DNA from: Bdellovibrionales bacterium | GTDB taxonomy: Bacteria; Bdellovibrionota; Bdellovibrionia; Bdellovibrionales; UBA1609 | DNA length: 12,801 bases | Direction of reading: 5' to 3' | Assembly: GCA_026648125.1 (NCBI GenBank) | Contig: JAPKGD010000013.1 | Span: forward strand, 1-12,801 | Shown: one piece after another, positions 6,138 to 12,801 of the stretch | Layout of the letters: every line of letters starts with the position of its first letter | Position numbering within the stretch: position 1 is the stretch's first letter | Program-made: the position numbers and the translations under genes | Notes under the pieces: model-generated | The model's input: the letters and a program-made list of their open reading frames with translations, nothing else | Told to the model about the DNA's origin: nothing | Databases searched by the model: none

Positions 6138-7156
6138 TGAAGAAACTCGTCTCGATGTCGTTAAAGAGTTCGTCAGATGGACTTGAGGTTTTAGACCAAA
6201 CCGAGCTACCGCAGCGAGAAGTTTGGATCAAAGTCGGACACCCCGATGAAATGATTTCTATTATAAAGCAACTGAAAGTCAGGGGGGCCCCATTGATTGG
6301 TGTGGCCGCAGCACTATCCTTGGCCCATTACGCCCTTGAGGAGAAGGATGCGAGCCGAGTTAGAAATTTGGCTCACGCACTCAGAGAAGCTCGTCCCACC
6401 GCTGTAAATCTAATGAACGCCATGGATCGAATGTTGGCACGAGTTGACGCCGGAACAGATGCTCTTGTCCAAGAGGCAGAAACTATTTTTATTGAAGATG
6501 TTGAGTTGTGCGAAAAAATGGCCGGCTTTGGTGCAGAGCTCGTTCCGAGCGGCGGGGCTGTGCTCACTCATTGTAATACGGGAGGACTAGCCACTGTTGG
6601 AGTAGGTACTGCTCTCGGATGTTTGGCAAAGGCATGGAGTTTGGGAAAGCGATTTTCAGTGTGGGTCGACGAAACGCGTCCCCTCCTTCAAGGTGGACGA
6701 TTGACCACCTGGGAGCTAGGTCAGTTAGGTATTCCCTATCAGTTGATCTGTGACAATATGGCCGCCATGTTGATGGCTAAAGGTAAAGTAAATGCGATTA
6801 TGGTGGGATCGGATCGGATCGCACTCAATGGCGATTTTGCCAATAAAATTGGAACGTACTCGTTGGCTGTAAATGCTTTTTATCATCGAATTCCATTTTA
6901 TGTTGTTGCTCCTCAGACGACTGTAGATATGAAGTGTGAGACGGGCGGAGACATACCGATCGAAGAACGAAATCCTGAGGAGGTTCGTGGGGCCGGTGGT
7001 GCGTTTGGAAAAGTCACGTGGGCACCAGAGACTTGCGAAGTTTTTAATCCAGCCTTTGATGTTACGCCCGCGGAACTCGTAACAGCGTGGGTCCTGGACC
7101 GAGGAATTTTCAAACATGGCGACATCGCCAAAGGCGCGTTAAGGGTAGGAGGTTGA
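6134..7156 (+). CDS. mtnA: S-methyl-5-thioribose-1-phosphate isomerase
   Basis: MtnA, 340 residues, a member of the eIF2B-alpha/MtnA fold. It interconverts the aldose and ketose forms of 5-methylthioribose-1-phosphate in the cytoplasm. Clear family blocks run through the protein: VRGAPLIGVAAALS at 49-62, RPTAVNLMNAMDRM at 87-100, and LTHCNTGGLATVGVGTALG at 144-162 with the catalytic Cys147. Then come DETRPLLQGGRLTTWEL at 179-195, DNMAAMLM at 207-214, and VGSDRIALNGDFANKIGTYS at 224-243 with the catalytic Asp227. GDIPIEER lies at 272-279. No key residue is missing. Start: GTG at 6134 overlaps the aldolase stop, and an ATG follows directly at 6137. GGAG at 6120-6123 fits the GTG slightly better. 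It ends one base before mtnP. The same enzyme can also act on 5-deoxyribose-1-phosphate in some bacteria, which would widen the operon's role. Confidence 0.93.
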   Translation: MMKKLVSMSLKSSSDGLEVLDQTELPQREVWIKVGHPDEMISIIKQLKVRGAPLIGVAAALSLAHYALEEKDASRVRNLAHALREARPTAVNLMNAMDRMLARVDAGTDALVQEAETIFIEDVELCEKMAGFGAELVPSGGAVLTHCNTGGLATVGVGTALGCLAKAWSLGKRFSVWVDETRPLLQGGRLTTWELGQLGIPYQLICDNMAAMLMAKGKVNAIMVGSDRIALNGDFANKIGTYSLAVNAFYHRIPFYVVAPQTTVDMKCETGGDIPIEERNPEEVRGAGGAFGKVTWAPETCEVFNPAFDVTPAELVTAWVLDRGIFKHGDIAKGALRVGG

Positions 7157-7157
7157 A

Positions 7158-8006
7158 ATGTGGGGAATAATTGGTGGATCCGGTTTCGAAAAATTTGATG
7201 GTTTTAAGACGATTGAATTATTGAATCGCGAAACTCCCTTTGGCGAAGCCTCTTCCGGTTTCAAGCGGGTTCGGGTCGGCGAACACGAGTGCCTTTTTCT
7301 TTCACGTCATGGAGAACACCACGAGTTACTGCCTTCAGAGGTTAACTATCGGGCCAACGTCTATGCCATGAAAGCCTCTGGCGTGAAAGGAATCCTCTCC
7401 TTCTCGGCGGTAGGAAGTTTGAGAACTGAGCTCGCGCCCGGCGATTTAGTTATTCCAACTCAATATATCGACCGCACAAAAGGTGGCCGTAAGGGCACTT
7501 TTTGTGGGGATGGCGTCGTAGGACATGTGAGCTTGGCGCACCCCATGTGTGAAAAGGCGGGTGCCATTGCTTTAAATCTTGTTGCTGATGAAGACTGGAC
7601 GTCACATTTTGGGAGTACCTATGTTTGTGTGGAAGGTCCGACGTTTTCGACGTATGCCGAGAGCATTGCTTATCGAGATATGAAGGCCGATATCATCGGA
7701 ATGACGAACTATCCTGAGTATGCTTTGGCTCGAGAGGCCGGACTCTGTTATTTGCCTTGTTGTTTTGTAACGGATTATGATTGCTGGGATACTTCTCGGC
7801 CCCACGTCACGCTTGAGGAAGTGATTACCGTGATGAGGCAGAATAACTCGAAAGCATTTTCAGTCGCCGAAAAAGTTTTGGGCAACAGCCCCAAATTTTT
7901 TAAGGATTGCGAGTGCTACAGCCAAGGTCTCAGAATGGGATTGATGACTCCGAAAGAGGCACTGCCAAAAGAAAAAGGCGTGTGGATCGAAATGCTCCTG
8001 CGCTAG
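7158..8006 (+). CDS. mtnP: S-methyl-5'-thioadenosine phosphorylase
   Basis: MtnP, a trimeric-type purine nucleoside phosphorylase family member of 282 residues. It splits 5'-methylthioadenosine with phosphate into adenine and 5-methylthioribose-1-phosphate, the substrate of the MtnA encoded just before it. Motifs are IIGGSGF at 4-10, TPFGEASS at 26-33, SRHGEHHELLPSEVNYRANV at 49-68 and SAVGSL at 83-88. CVEGPTFSTYAESIAYR lies at 157-173 and IGMTNYPEYALAREAGLCY at 180-198. FVTDYDCW (203-210) holds Asp206 and Asp208, matching the adenine-selective Asp pair of MTAP rather than the Asn of guanine-type PNP. A Cys-Glu-Cys at 251-253 resembles the CXC found near the end of archaeal and bacterial MTAPs. 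A near-perfect ribosome site, AGGAGG at 7147-7152, lies five bases before the ATG and inside mtnA. It is last in the operon, and no clear intrinsic terminator follows. Confidence 0.94.
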   Translation: MWGIIGGSGFEKFDGFKTIELLNRETPFGEASSGFKRVRVGEHECLFLSRHGEHHELLPSEVNYRANVYAMKASGVKGILSFSAVGSLRTELAPGDLVIPTQYIDRTKGGRKGTFCGDGVVGHVSLAHPMCEKAGAIALNLVADEDWTSHFGSTYVCVEGPTFSTYAESIAYRDMKADIIGMTNYPEYALAREAGLCYLPCCFVTDYDCWDTSRPHVTLEEVITVMRQNNSKAFSVAEKVLGNSPKFFKDCECYSQGLRMGLMTPKEALPKEKGVWIEMLLR

Positions 8007-8122
8007 GATTCTTGCTGAAAAATTTGTCGACAATAAATTGAAAGTTCAAATTAAAGATAGGATATGCCTCGAGCAGGACCTCCGTCTGGCCGAAAAGATT
8101 AAGTCAGCAGAGGGAGGAGTTC

Positions 8123-8275
8123 ATGTCGCATTCAGAGCAAAAACCTGGTGAGCCCATCTTTCCTATTAAGAGAAATTTTTCCCTCAAGCGAGGATTGTTT
8201 GTTGTGAAGCGCCTCACACTAAGCGCTCTGCCACTGGCCAGTGGCAGAAACTTACAGAGTAAAAAAACCGACTAA
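8123..8275 (+). CDS. Candidate small basic protein, 50 residues, unknown
   Basis: A 50-codon frame from ATG to TAA, below usual gene-finding length limits. The main support is a very strong ribosome site: AGGGAGGAG at 8111-8119, three to five bases before the ATG. The encoded peptide starts [18 protein letters not shown], continues with [20 protein letters not shown] and ends NLQSKKTD. It is basic, with a moderately hydrophobic middle but no convincing membrane segment. It lies 116 bases after mtnP on the same strand, and its last four bases overlap the convergent end of gcvP. Codons 35-42 coincide with a perfect 22-bp palindrome, which could mean that the segment is regulatory rather than coding. 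No homologue is recognised. Purine-rich sequence can look like a ribosome site by chance, so confidence is moderate. Confidence 0.4.
   Translation: MSHSEQKPGEPIFPIKRNFSLKRGLFVVKRLTLSALPLASGRNLQSKKTD
8227..8248. repeat. Perfect 22-bp palindrome near the convergent mtnP/gcvP junction
   Basis: The arms TCTGCCACTGG and CCAGTGGCAGA are exact reverse complements with no spacer. As RNA this would fold into a stable GC-rich hairpin on either strand. No T-run follows on either side, so it is not a standard intrinsic terminator. It could be a factor-dependent or transcript-end-stabilising hairpin shared by converging units, or a protein-binding dyad. The symmetry is seen directly; the role is inferred. 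Confidence 0.6.
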
Positions 8276-11118
8276 TTCTGGTAAGCCTCTAGGGGCGCGC
8301 AAGAGCAAACTAAATTTTTGTCCCCGTACGCATTGTCTACCCTACCAACGGCAGGCCAAAATTTACGCTGAACCACCCACGGGAGAGGATAAGCCGCCTT
8401 TTCTCTTGAGTAGGGATAAGGCCAGTCTTCCTTCGTGAGGCGGGTCACAGGGTGTGGCGCATTTTTGAGAACATTATTCTCTCGATCTGCCTTTCCGGAT
8501 TCAATTTCTGCAATCTCAGCACGAATTTGAATCAGGGCATCGATAAAACGATCAAGTTCTTCTTTGCTTTCGCTCTCGGTGGGTTCAATCATAAGAGTAC
8601 CCGGAACCGGCCAAGACATGGTCGGTGCATGAAAGCCGTAATCCATCAGTCGCTTCGCGACATCGTCAACGGTCACCCCTGCGGAATCCTTGAGATGTCT
8701 TAAGTCGATGATACACTCATGAGCGACTCGTCCATTGTGATTTGAATAAAGCGTTGGAAAGTGCGGCGAGAGGCGCTTCGCAATGTAGTTCGCACTGAGA
8801 ATTGCAACTTCACTGGCTTTTCTAAGCCCGTCACTGCCCATCATTGCCATGTAGGCCCATGATATGGGGAGAATACTTGCGCTTCCCCAAGGTGCAGCAG
8901 CGATCGCCGTTATACCTTCCTTAGGACCGCAGGCTGGAACCAAAGAGTGAGTGGGCAAGAAGGGGGCGAGATGTTCGCGAACACCAATGGGGCCAACACC
9001 GGGACCACCTCCGCCGTGCGGAATGCAAAAGGTCTTATGCAAGTTCAAATGAGAAACATCTACACCAAATTGGCCCGGCTGGCATAATCCAACGAGAGCG
9101 TTCATGTTCGCGCCGTCCATGTAAACTTGGCCGCCGTAATTGTGAATGAGGTCACAGATTTGAACAATGGATTCTTCAAAAACACCATGGGTTGAAGGGT
9201 AGGTCACCATAAGCACGGCCAAGTCGTTCTTGTGTAACTCCGCCTTTGCTTTGAGATCGTCGAGTTGAATATTGCCATGATCGTCGCAATTGACGACGAC
9301 GACTTTGAATCCTGCCATGACGGCGCTTGCTGGATTGGTGCCATGGGCTGAGCTCGGAATAAGGCATACGTTACGATGGCTCTGTCCCTGGCTCTCAAGA
9401 TATTTACGAACGACCAGAAGACCGGCGTATTCGCCTTGGGAGCCAGCATTAGGTTGAAGAGAGAACGCCTTAAATCCAGTGATCTCACACAACCAATGCT
9501 CTAATTGGCCGATCAACTCAAGATAGCCTCCCGCTTGCTCAAGTGGAGCAAAGGGGTGAATTTTGCCAAACTCGGGCCATGTCACGGGAATCATTTCGCT
9601 CGTGGCATTCAACTTCATGGTGCATGAACCCAAGGGAATCATCGCCTGATTGAGCGCGAGATCTTTCATCTCAAGTCGGTGAATATAGCGAAGCATTTCT
9701 GTTTCGGATTGGTAACTATTAAATACGGCGCCCTGTAAAAAGGCGGAAGAGCGATACATGGATTCAGGGATATGGGTACCCCCTTGAGTGGAATCGCTGG
9801 CTTTGCTGCTTCCGACAGTGGCAGCAAAGATTTGGGTGAGGAGTTCAACGTCTCCCTCCGTCTTTGCTTCGTCAAAACTGATCTGCAGAACATTGGCCTT
9901 GGGACGACCCAAATTCATACCTTGAGCCGCAGCCTGAGCCTGAATGGCATCGGCATTTCCTTCGGGCACGAGAACTTGAACTGTATCAAAAAACATCTCG
10001 CTAACAAGGCGAAGTCCGAGGCGCTTCATTTGATTTGCAAATAGAGAAGCAAGCAGATGAACGTCTTGGGCGATTCTCTTTAATCCCTCGCTACCATGAT
10101 AAACGGCATACATTGAGGCCATAACAGCCAACAACACTTGAGCCGTACAAATGTTGCTTGTGGCCTTTTCTCGCCGAATGTGTTGCTCGCGAGTTTGTAG
10201 CGCGAGTCGGAGAGCGGGAGCCCCTTCGGCATCTTTGGAAACGCCGATGATACGCCCAGGGATTTGCCGTTTAAATTCTTCCTTGGTAGCCATAAATCCA
10301 GCATGTGGACCGCCAAACCCCATCGGTACTCCGAATCGCTGAGCACTGCCAATGGCGATGTCTGCGCCCAATTCTCCAGGAGGCTTAATGAGACAAAGAG
10401 AGAGAAGATCGCAAGCAGCAATCACTAAAGTCGAAGTGGATTTGGCCTTAGAGATCGCCTCGGTGGACACGGCGATCGAACCAGAGGCGCCCGGGTACTG
10501 AAGGAAAAGTGCAAAATAATCTTCTCCGCCATCAAATAAAGCCAGTGGCCCAACGGCAATTTCAATATCAAGAGGTGTGGCACGGGTCCTAAGGACTTCA
10601 AGTGTTTGCGGAAATACGTCCTCAGACACAAACATCTTTCGAGCCGATTTCTTTTTGCAAGCTGCTTGACAGAGACTCATCGCTTCCGCCGCCGCAGTTC
10701 CCTCATCGAGTAAGGAAGCATTTGCGATAGGGAGCCCCGTCAGGTCCATGATCATGGTCTGAAAGTTGAGAAGAGCTTCCATTCTACCTTGTGAAATCTC
10801 AGCCTGATAGGGTGTATAGGCCGTATACCAGCCCGGATTTTCAAGGATGTTGCGCAAAATTACAGTTGGTGTATGGCAATCGTAATAGCCCTGGCCAATA
10901 AATGACTTGAGAACTTGGTTTTTTCCAGCCACCTCTTTGGCGCGAGACAAAAACTGTGCTTCGCTTAAGGCCGCCGGTAAATCCATTTTCGGCCGGTGGA
11001 GAATGGATTCAGGAATTGTCTGCTCAATGAGCTCGTCCATTTTGGTGAGGCCAAGCGTTTTGAGCATTTCTTGTTGGTCTTTCGTGCGCGGACCTATATG
11101 TCGACTCACAAAGTCCAT
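8272..11118 (-). CDS. gcvP: Glycine dehydrogenase (decarboxylating), single-chain P protein
   Basis: P protein of the glycine cleavage system, 948 residues from ATG at 11118. This is the long homodimeric form, in which the GcvPA- and GcvPB-like halves are fused. It decarboxylates glycine with pyridoxal phosphate and passes aminomethyl to lipoyl-GcvH. The N-terminus reads [19 protein letters not shown], the family's normal start. Landmarks in this numbering are [17 protein letters not shown] (96-112), [12 protein letters not shown] (136-147), [12 protein letters not shown] (494-505), [15 protein letters not shown] (553-567), [13 protein letters not shown] (587-599) and the PLP site [18 protein letters not shown] with Lys695 (690-707). 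The frame stays open to a GTG at 11202, but AGGGAG lies six bases before 11118 and the extra 28 residues do not look like the family. gcvT and gcvH are not in the window. The genes upstream on this strand are not recognised glycine-cleavage genes. Confidence 0.95.
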   Translation of the reverse strand: MDFVSRHIGPRTKDQQEMLKTLGLTKMDELIEQTIPESILHRPKMDLPAALSEAQFLSRAKEVAGKNQVLKSFIGQGYYDCHTPTVILRNILENPGWYTAYTPYQAEISQGRMEALLNFQTMIMDLTGLPIANASLLDEGTAAAEAMSLCQAACKKKSARKMFVSEDVFPQTLEVLRTRATPLDIEIAVGPLALFDGGEDYFALFLQYPGASGSIAVSTEAISKAKSTSTLVIAACDLLSLCLIKPPGELGADIAIGSAQRFGVPMGFGGPHAGFMATKEEFKRQIPGRIIGVSKDAEGAPALRLALQTREQHIRREKATSNICTAQVLLAVMASMYAVYHGSEGLKRIAQDVHLLASLFANQMKRLGLRLVSEMFFDTVQVLVPEGNADAIQAQAAAQGMNLGRPKANVLQISFDEAKTEGDVELLTQIFAATVGSSKASDSTQGGTHIPESMYRSSAFLQGAVFNSYQSETEMLRYIHRLEMKDLALNQAMIPLGSCTMKLNATSEMIPVTWPEFGKIHPFAPLEQAGGYLELIGQLEHWLCEITGFKAFSLQPNAGSQGEYAGLLVVRKYLESQGQSHRNVCLIPSSAHGTNPASAVMAGFKVVVVNCDDHGNIQLDDLKAKAELHKNDLAVLMVTYPSTHGVFEESIVQICDLIHNYGGQVYMDGANMNALVGLCQPGQFGVDVSHLNLHKTFCIPHGGGGPGVGPIGVREHLAPFLPTHSLVPACGPKEGITAIAAAPWGSASILPISWAYMAMMGSDGLRKASEVAILSANYIAKRLSPHFPTLYSNHNGRVAHECIIDLRHLKDSAGVTVDDVAKRLMDYGFHAPTMSWPVPGTLMIEPTESESKEELDRFIDALIQIRAEIAEIESGKADRENNVLKNAPHPVTRLTKEDWPYPYSREKAAYPLPWVVQRKFWPAVGRVDNAYGDKNLVCSCAPLEAYQN

Positions 11119-11219
11119 GGAATTCTCCCTCAGTTCACGGGCCGGCACAGAGGTCTTCTGGCCCTCCCCAATCTGCAAATTTCCAGAAATCACGCTCTCC
11201 ACGGAACCATCTAATTTGC
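11119..11219 (-). promoter_or_regulatory. gcvP leader with ribosome site and a possible stem
   Basis: If gcvP starts at 11118, 92 bases separate it from the stop of the coiled-coil gene. AGGGAG (11130-11125) is its ribosome site. A 7-bp inverted repeat, GCAAATT/AATTTGC, pairs 11219-11213 with 11181-11175 across about 31 bases and overlaps the upstream stop codon. TCC/GGA can extend the stem beyond a bulge. This could be a weak attenuator or processing site. It does not match the glycine riboswitch consensus. Confidence 0.3.
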
Positions 11220-11642
11220 CTGCGAAGGCGTGGACTTTTTCCTCGTCGATCGTTTTTTGGTCTTCTTCTTCGTCGTCGTAGCTTTCATTACGCGAGAAGC
11301 AATCTGTGAAGAGGCCTTTTCCAATTTCTTTCGTTGCGCTTTAGCCATTGTCTTGACCTGGGTCAGGCTCTTTTCGGCCTTTGTCCGTTGCGATTTAATC
11401 TGGCGAAGAACCCGACTGACTTCTCGATCAACCTGGCGCTGGGCCTTGGCTAAAGATTTGCTGATTTCGTGATAGCGATCTTCAACTGTCTTCAGCCGTT
11501 GCTTGGCCGTTGGGCTGAGGTGGGCATGAATGTCAAATTTGCGTAACTCCTGCCCCAGGCGATTTACTTCACCTTTTAATTTCTCTAAATCTGCGTACTT
11601 GCTGAGTTCCGTTTTCATTTTGGACCAATTGATTTGCGCCAC
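11211..11642 (-). CDS. Coiled-coil protein with a lysine-rich histone-H1-like tail
   Basis: A 143-residue basic protein read from GTG at 11642. Residues about 14-36 and 45-115 are charged heptad-like helix (for example [20 protein letters not shown] and [20 protein letters not shown]), so it probably forms a long coiled coil. Residues 119-143 are a low-complexity tail of Lys, Thr, Arg and Ser, including [12 protein letters not shown], like the tails of bacterial H1-like or AlgP-type proteins. Such a tail could bind DNA, RNA or another polyanion. No named family is recognised; a phasin-like or nucleoid-associated role is only a guess. The frame is open to 11750, but GGGAGG sits five bases before GTG 11642, and the longer version would run into the neighbouring gene. 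It lies between a DUF4286-like gene and gcvP on the same strand. Confidence 0.65.
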   Translation of the reverse strand: MAQINWSKMKTELSKYADLEKLKGEVNRLGQELRKFDIHAHLSPTAKQRLKTVEDRYHEISKSLAKAQRQVDREVSRVLRQIKSQRTKAEKSLTQVKTMAKAQRKKLEKASSQIASRVMKATTTKKKTKKRSTRKKSTPSQAN

Positions 11643-11647
11643 CGAGA

Positions 11648-11653
11648 CCTCCC
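11648..11653 (-). promoter_or_regulatory. Ribosome binding site deciding the coiled-coil protein start
   Basis: On the minus strand GGGAGG is followed by five bases and then GTG at 11642. This marks the start well downstream of the first possible start at 11750 and removes the 35-base overlap with the DUF4286-like gene. Confidence 0.55.
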
Positions 11654-11715
11654 GTTTTTTGACCGCCCTACATTCGAAATATTCGCCTCCGAAGTCAAGG
11701 TAAAGGGGAGCCAAA

Positions 11716-12033
11716 TCACAATGATTCAGTGGCGTTAGATAGGGGCGCAAGAATTCTTCGGTGGGCCTTAAATTGTCCTGAGAAACGGCGCTCTCCCTCG
11801 GCCCTCAGTTGGGGCGCACGAGTTTGCAAGTACTGTTCAAGATCGGCTCGGCTACGGACCCGGTATTGGACGCAAAGGCACTTTGGACCCGAAGATTCAG
11901 CCTCAACTAAAAACACCTCAGCAGAATGAAAGCCCTCACTCTCAAGAACTTGCGCCATGTGATGCCTAAGCCAGGCCGAATAGGATTCAAAAGTCTCCGG
12001 CCTTAGCTCAATATTTACCTCGTAAATCCACAT
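11716..12033 (-). CDS. DUF4286-like small cytoplasmic protein
   Basis: A 105-residue protein resembling the DUF4286 (PF14114) family of small ferredoxin-like alpha/beta proteins. It begins MWIYEVNIELRPETFESYSA, and WLRHHMAQVLESEGFHSAEV follows at 21-40. CVQYRVRSRADLEQYLQ lies at 53-69, then RAPQLRAEGERRFSGQFKAHRRIL. These match the family's pattern of an N-terminal 'YEV' strand, a 'W...H...ML...GF..A' helix, a central 'QYRV' strand and a final 'R..G..RF...F.A.RR.L' helix. There is no signal peptide or membrane segment. The biochemical role of the family is not known to me. AAAGGA lies six bases before the ATG. It is the first gene of the minus-strand group ending in gcvP and is divergent from the EpmA-like gene only 42 bases away. 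Confidence 0.75.
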   Translation of the reverse strand: MWIYEVNIELRPETFESYSAWLRHHMAQVLESEGFHSAEVFLVEAESSGPKCLCVQYRVRSRADLEQYLQTRAPQLRAEGERRFSGQFKAHRRILAPLSNATESL

Positions 12034-12036
12034 GAC

Positions 12037-12065
12037 TTGTCCTTTCTCTTCAATTGGCGCATATT
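12037..12065 (+). promoter_or_regulatory. Candidate promoter of the EpmA-like gene
   Basis: TTGTCC (12037-12042) and CATATT (12060-12065) are 17 bases apart. The -10 box forms part of an inverted repeat and lies 10 bases before the ATG, so the transcript would carry almost no leader. No ribosome site is visible. Partial consensus match only. Confidence 0.33.
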
Positions 12066-12078
12066 GCGCAGCAATATG
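12057..12078. repeat. Nested inverted repeats overlapping the EpmA-like start codon
   Basis: CATATTGC (12060-12067) and GCAATATG (12071-12078) are perfect 8-bp arms around GCA, and the right arm contains the start codon. An overlapping pair, GCGCA (12057-12061) and TGCGC (12065-12069), forms an alternative 5-bp stem around TAT; the two cannot form together. It lies between divergent genes and covers the possible -10 box, so it may be an operator or a translation-controlling hairpin. Confidence 0.45.
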
Positions 12079-12801
12079 AATATTCGCACAGAAAAGATGA
12101 CTCGGCGTGAGGATTTTCTCAAGCGCTTTTGGCGGCCTTACCCGAAGGCCCCGAAGGGAACCTTAGCCGCCTCAAAGAATCCCTCGGAAGACCAGTGGGT
12201 TGGGGGGACGATCGTTGCGTTTCGGAAAACTTCTGATGGAGAAAGACAGGTTCAAATTTTTGCGCAAGGGCGATCGGTCACTCTCAATGGAAAACAAATC
12301 ACTCTTGTGATTGAGTCCTCAAAGGAATGCGAGGATGCGGCAAATTGGGATGCTGAATTGATCTTGATTGAGGGAGATAAGGTCGCAGCCCAGGTGGTGA
12401 ATAGAGTGATTCGGTTGGTCCTTTTAGCTCCACAGCGGACGGAGTCACGTCCTTTGCCGTTAACTGTGGAGATGGCCAAGTCCTGGCAGGAATTTTTGGC
12501 CTCAGTTCGAAAGTATTTTACGGATCAGGGCTTTATCGAGGTTCATACACCGACCATGGTGGTTTGTCCTGGATATGAGCCCACTTTGCAGCCCATCCCT
12601 TGTGAAGTGGAAATCGACGGTGTTGGGCACCACCGTTTTTTGCCAACCAGCCCAGAGCTTCATTTGAAAAAGGTTTTGGCGCAGAGTTGGTCAGAGATCT
12701 TTGAGATTCGCTCTTGCTTTAGGGATGGAGAGGTATCAAATCACCATCAACCAGAGTTTACCATGTTGGAGTGGTACCAAAGCTACGTGGGAATAGAGGG
12801 G
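12076..12801 (+). CDS. epmA: EpmA-like EF-P (R)-beta-lysine ligase, N-terminal part, with an OB-like extension
   Basis: The frame runs from ATG 12076 through the right edge, showing 242 residues. From about residue 133 it matches the class II lysyl-tRNA synthetase-like catalytic core of EpmA (GenX/PoxA), which attaches (R)-beta-lysine to elongation factor P. Landmarks are VRKYFTDQGFIEVHTPTMV (144-162), FLPTSPELHLKKVL (188-201), IFEIRSCFRDGEV (208-220) and HHQPEFTMLEWYQ (223-235), including the HxPEFTMLEWY motif. E. coli EpmA has only a short lead before this core; here about 130 residues precede it. Residues 41-120 (WVGGTIVAFR...NWDAELILIEG...VIRLVLLAPQ) alternate short strands and turns in a way that recalls the anticodon-binding OB domain of true LysRS, though degenerate. 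ATG at 12097 is an alternative start. A LysRS-derived variant is possible, but the core resembles EpmA more. The 3' half is outside the window. Confidence 0.8.
   Translation, partial: MNIRTEKMTRREDFLKRFWRPYPKAPKGTLAASKNPSEDQWVGGTIVAFRKTSDGERQVQIFAQGRSVTLNGKQITLVIESSKECEDAANWDAELILIEGDKVAAQVVNRVIRLVLLAPQRTESRPLPLTVEMAKSWQEFLASVRKYFTDQGFIEVHTPTMVVCPGYEPTLQPIPCEVEIDGVGHHRFLPTSPELHLKKVLAQSWSEIFEIRSCFRDGEVSNHHQPEFTMLEWYQSYVGIEG

Noticed and set aside
5842..6231. 129-codon minus-strand frame opposite the aldolase and mtnA
   Set aside because: It crosses the junction of two well-supported genes on the other strand and shows no protein-like features.
6725..7117. 130-codon minus-strand frame opposite mtnA
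   Set aside because: It lies entirely within the highly conserved mtnA and has no domain or ribosome site.
11119..11202. N-terminal extension of gcvP to the GTG at 11202
   Set aside because: The ATG at 11118 has AGGGAG at six bases and begins with the family-typical RHIGP region. The GTG has no ribosome site and its 28 extra residues do not resemble the family.
11119..11210. Glycine riboswitch upstream of gcvP
   Set aside because: A GGAGAG string is present, but the conserved CCGAAGG...CAA and CAGG...AAAGGAC parts of the aptamer are missing.
10907..11281. 124-codon plus-strand frame opposite gcvP
   Set aside because: It is antisense to the gcvP N-terminus and the end of the coiled-coil gene; the Ser-rich stretch comes from reading the lysine-rich gene backwards.
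11643..11750. Longer coiled-coil frame starting at 11750
   Set aside because: It would overlap the DUF4286-like gene, and GGGAGG before GTG 11642 marks a better start.

Overview
The window looks like ordinary chromosome from a Gram-negative bacterium. The envelope genes support this: a lipoprotein with a lipobox, and an LPS-type family 9 glycosyltransferase. The mix of genes (a SET-domain methyltransferase, an Rsm22-like protein, a DUF4286-like protein, an EpmA-like ligase and a single-chain glycine decarboxylase) is compatible with a Bdellovibrionota-like or other delta-type lineage. That is an impression from gene content, not a demonstrated placement. I see no rRNA, tRNA, CRISPR array, insertion sequence or phage gene.

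Layout. (1) 1-1157, minus strand: the start of a secreted protein that runs off the left edge, and an MnmD-like tRNA-modifying methyltransferase. (2) 1211-3404, plus strand: a tight, overlapping run of a TIGR01212/YhcC-type radical SAM protein, an unknown lipoprotein and a SET-domain lysine methyltransferase. (3) 3397-5393, minus strand: a family 9 glycosyltransferase and an Rsm22-like protein joined by a GTGA stop/start overlap. They converge on, and slightly overlap, the SET gene. (4) 5487-8006, plus strand: a compact three-gene operon of class II aldolase, mtnA and mtnP. (5) 8007-8271: a short gap with a candidate 50-residue gene behind a strong ribosome site and a perfect 22-bp palindrome. 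(6) 8272-12033, minus strand: gcvP, a lysine-rich coiled-coil protein and a DUF4286-like protein. (7) 12076 to the right edge, plus strand: an EpmA-like EF-P lysine ligase with an unusual N-terminal extension.

The clearest pathway is in region 4. MtnP would phosphorolyse 5'-methylthioadenosine, MtnA would isomerise the sugar phosphate to the ribulose form, and the aldolase would split it into dihydroxyacetone phosphate and a small aldehyde. This is the architecture of the MTA/5'-deoxyadenosine 'DHAP shunt' rather than the full methionine salvage cycle. Several other genes concern the translation apparatus: MnmD on tRNA, the Rsm22-like protein on the small ribosomal subunit, and the EpmA-like enzyme on EF-P.

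Gene starts fall into two styles. Genes inside operons mostly have strong purine-rich ribosome sites, and these move several starts downstream of the longest open frame. Several first genes at divergent junctions have no ribosome site but a -10-like element directly before the start codon, which suggests leaderless transcripts.
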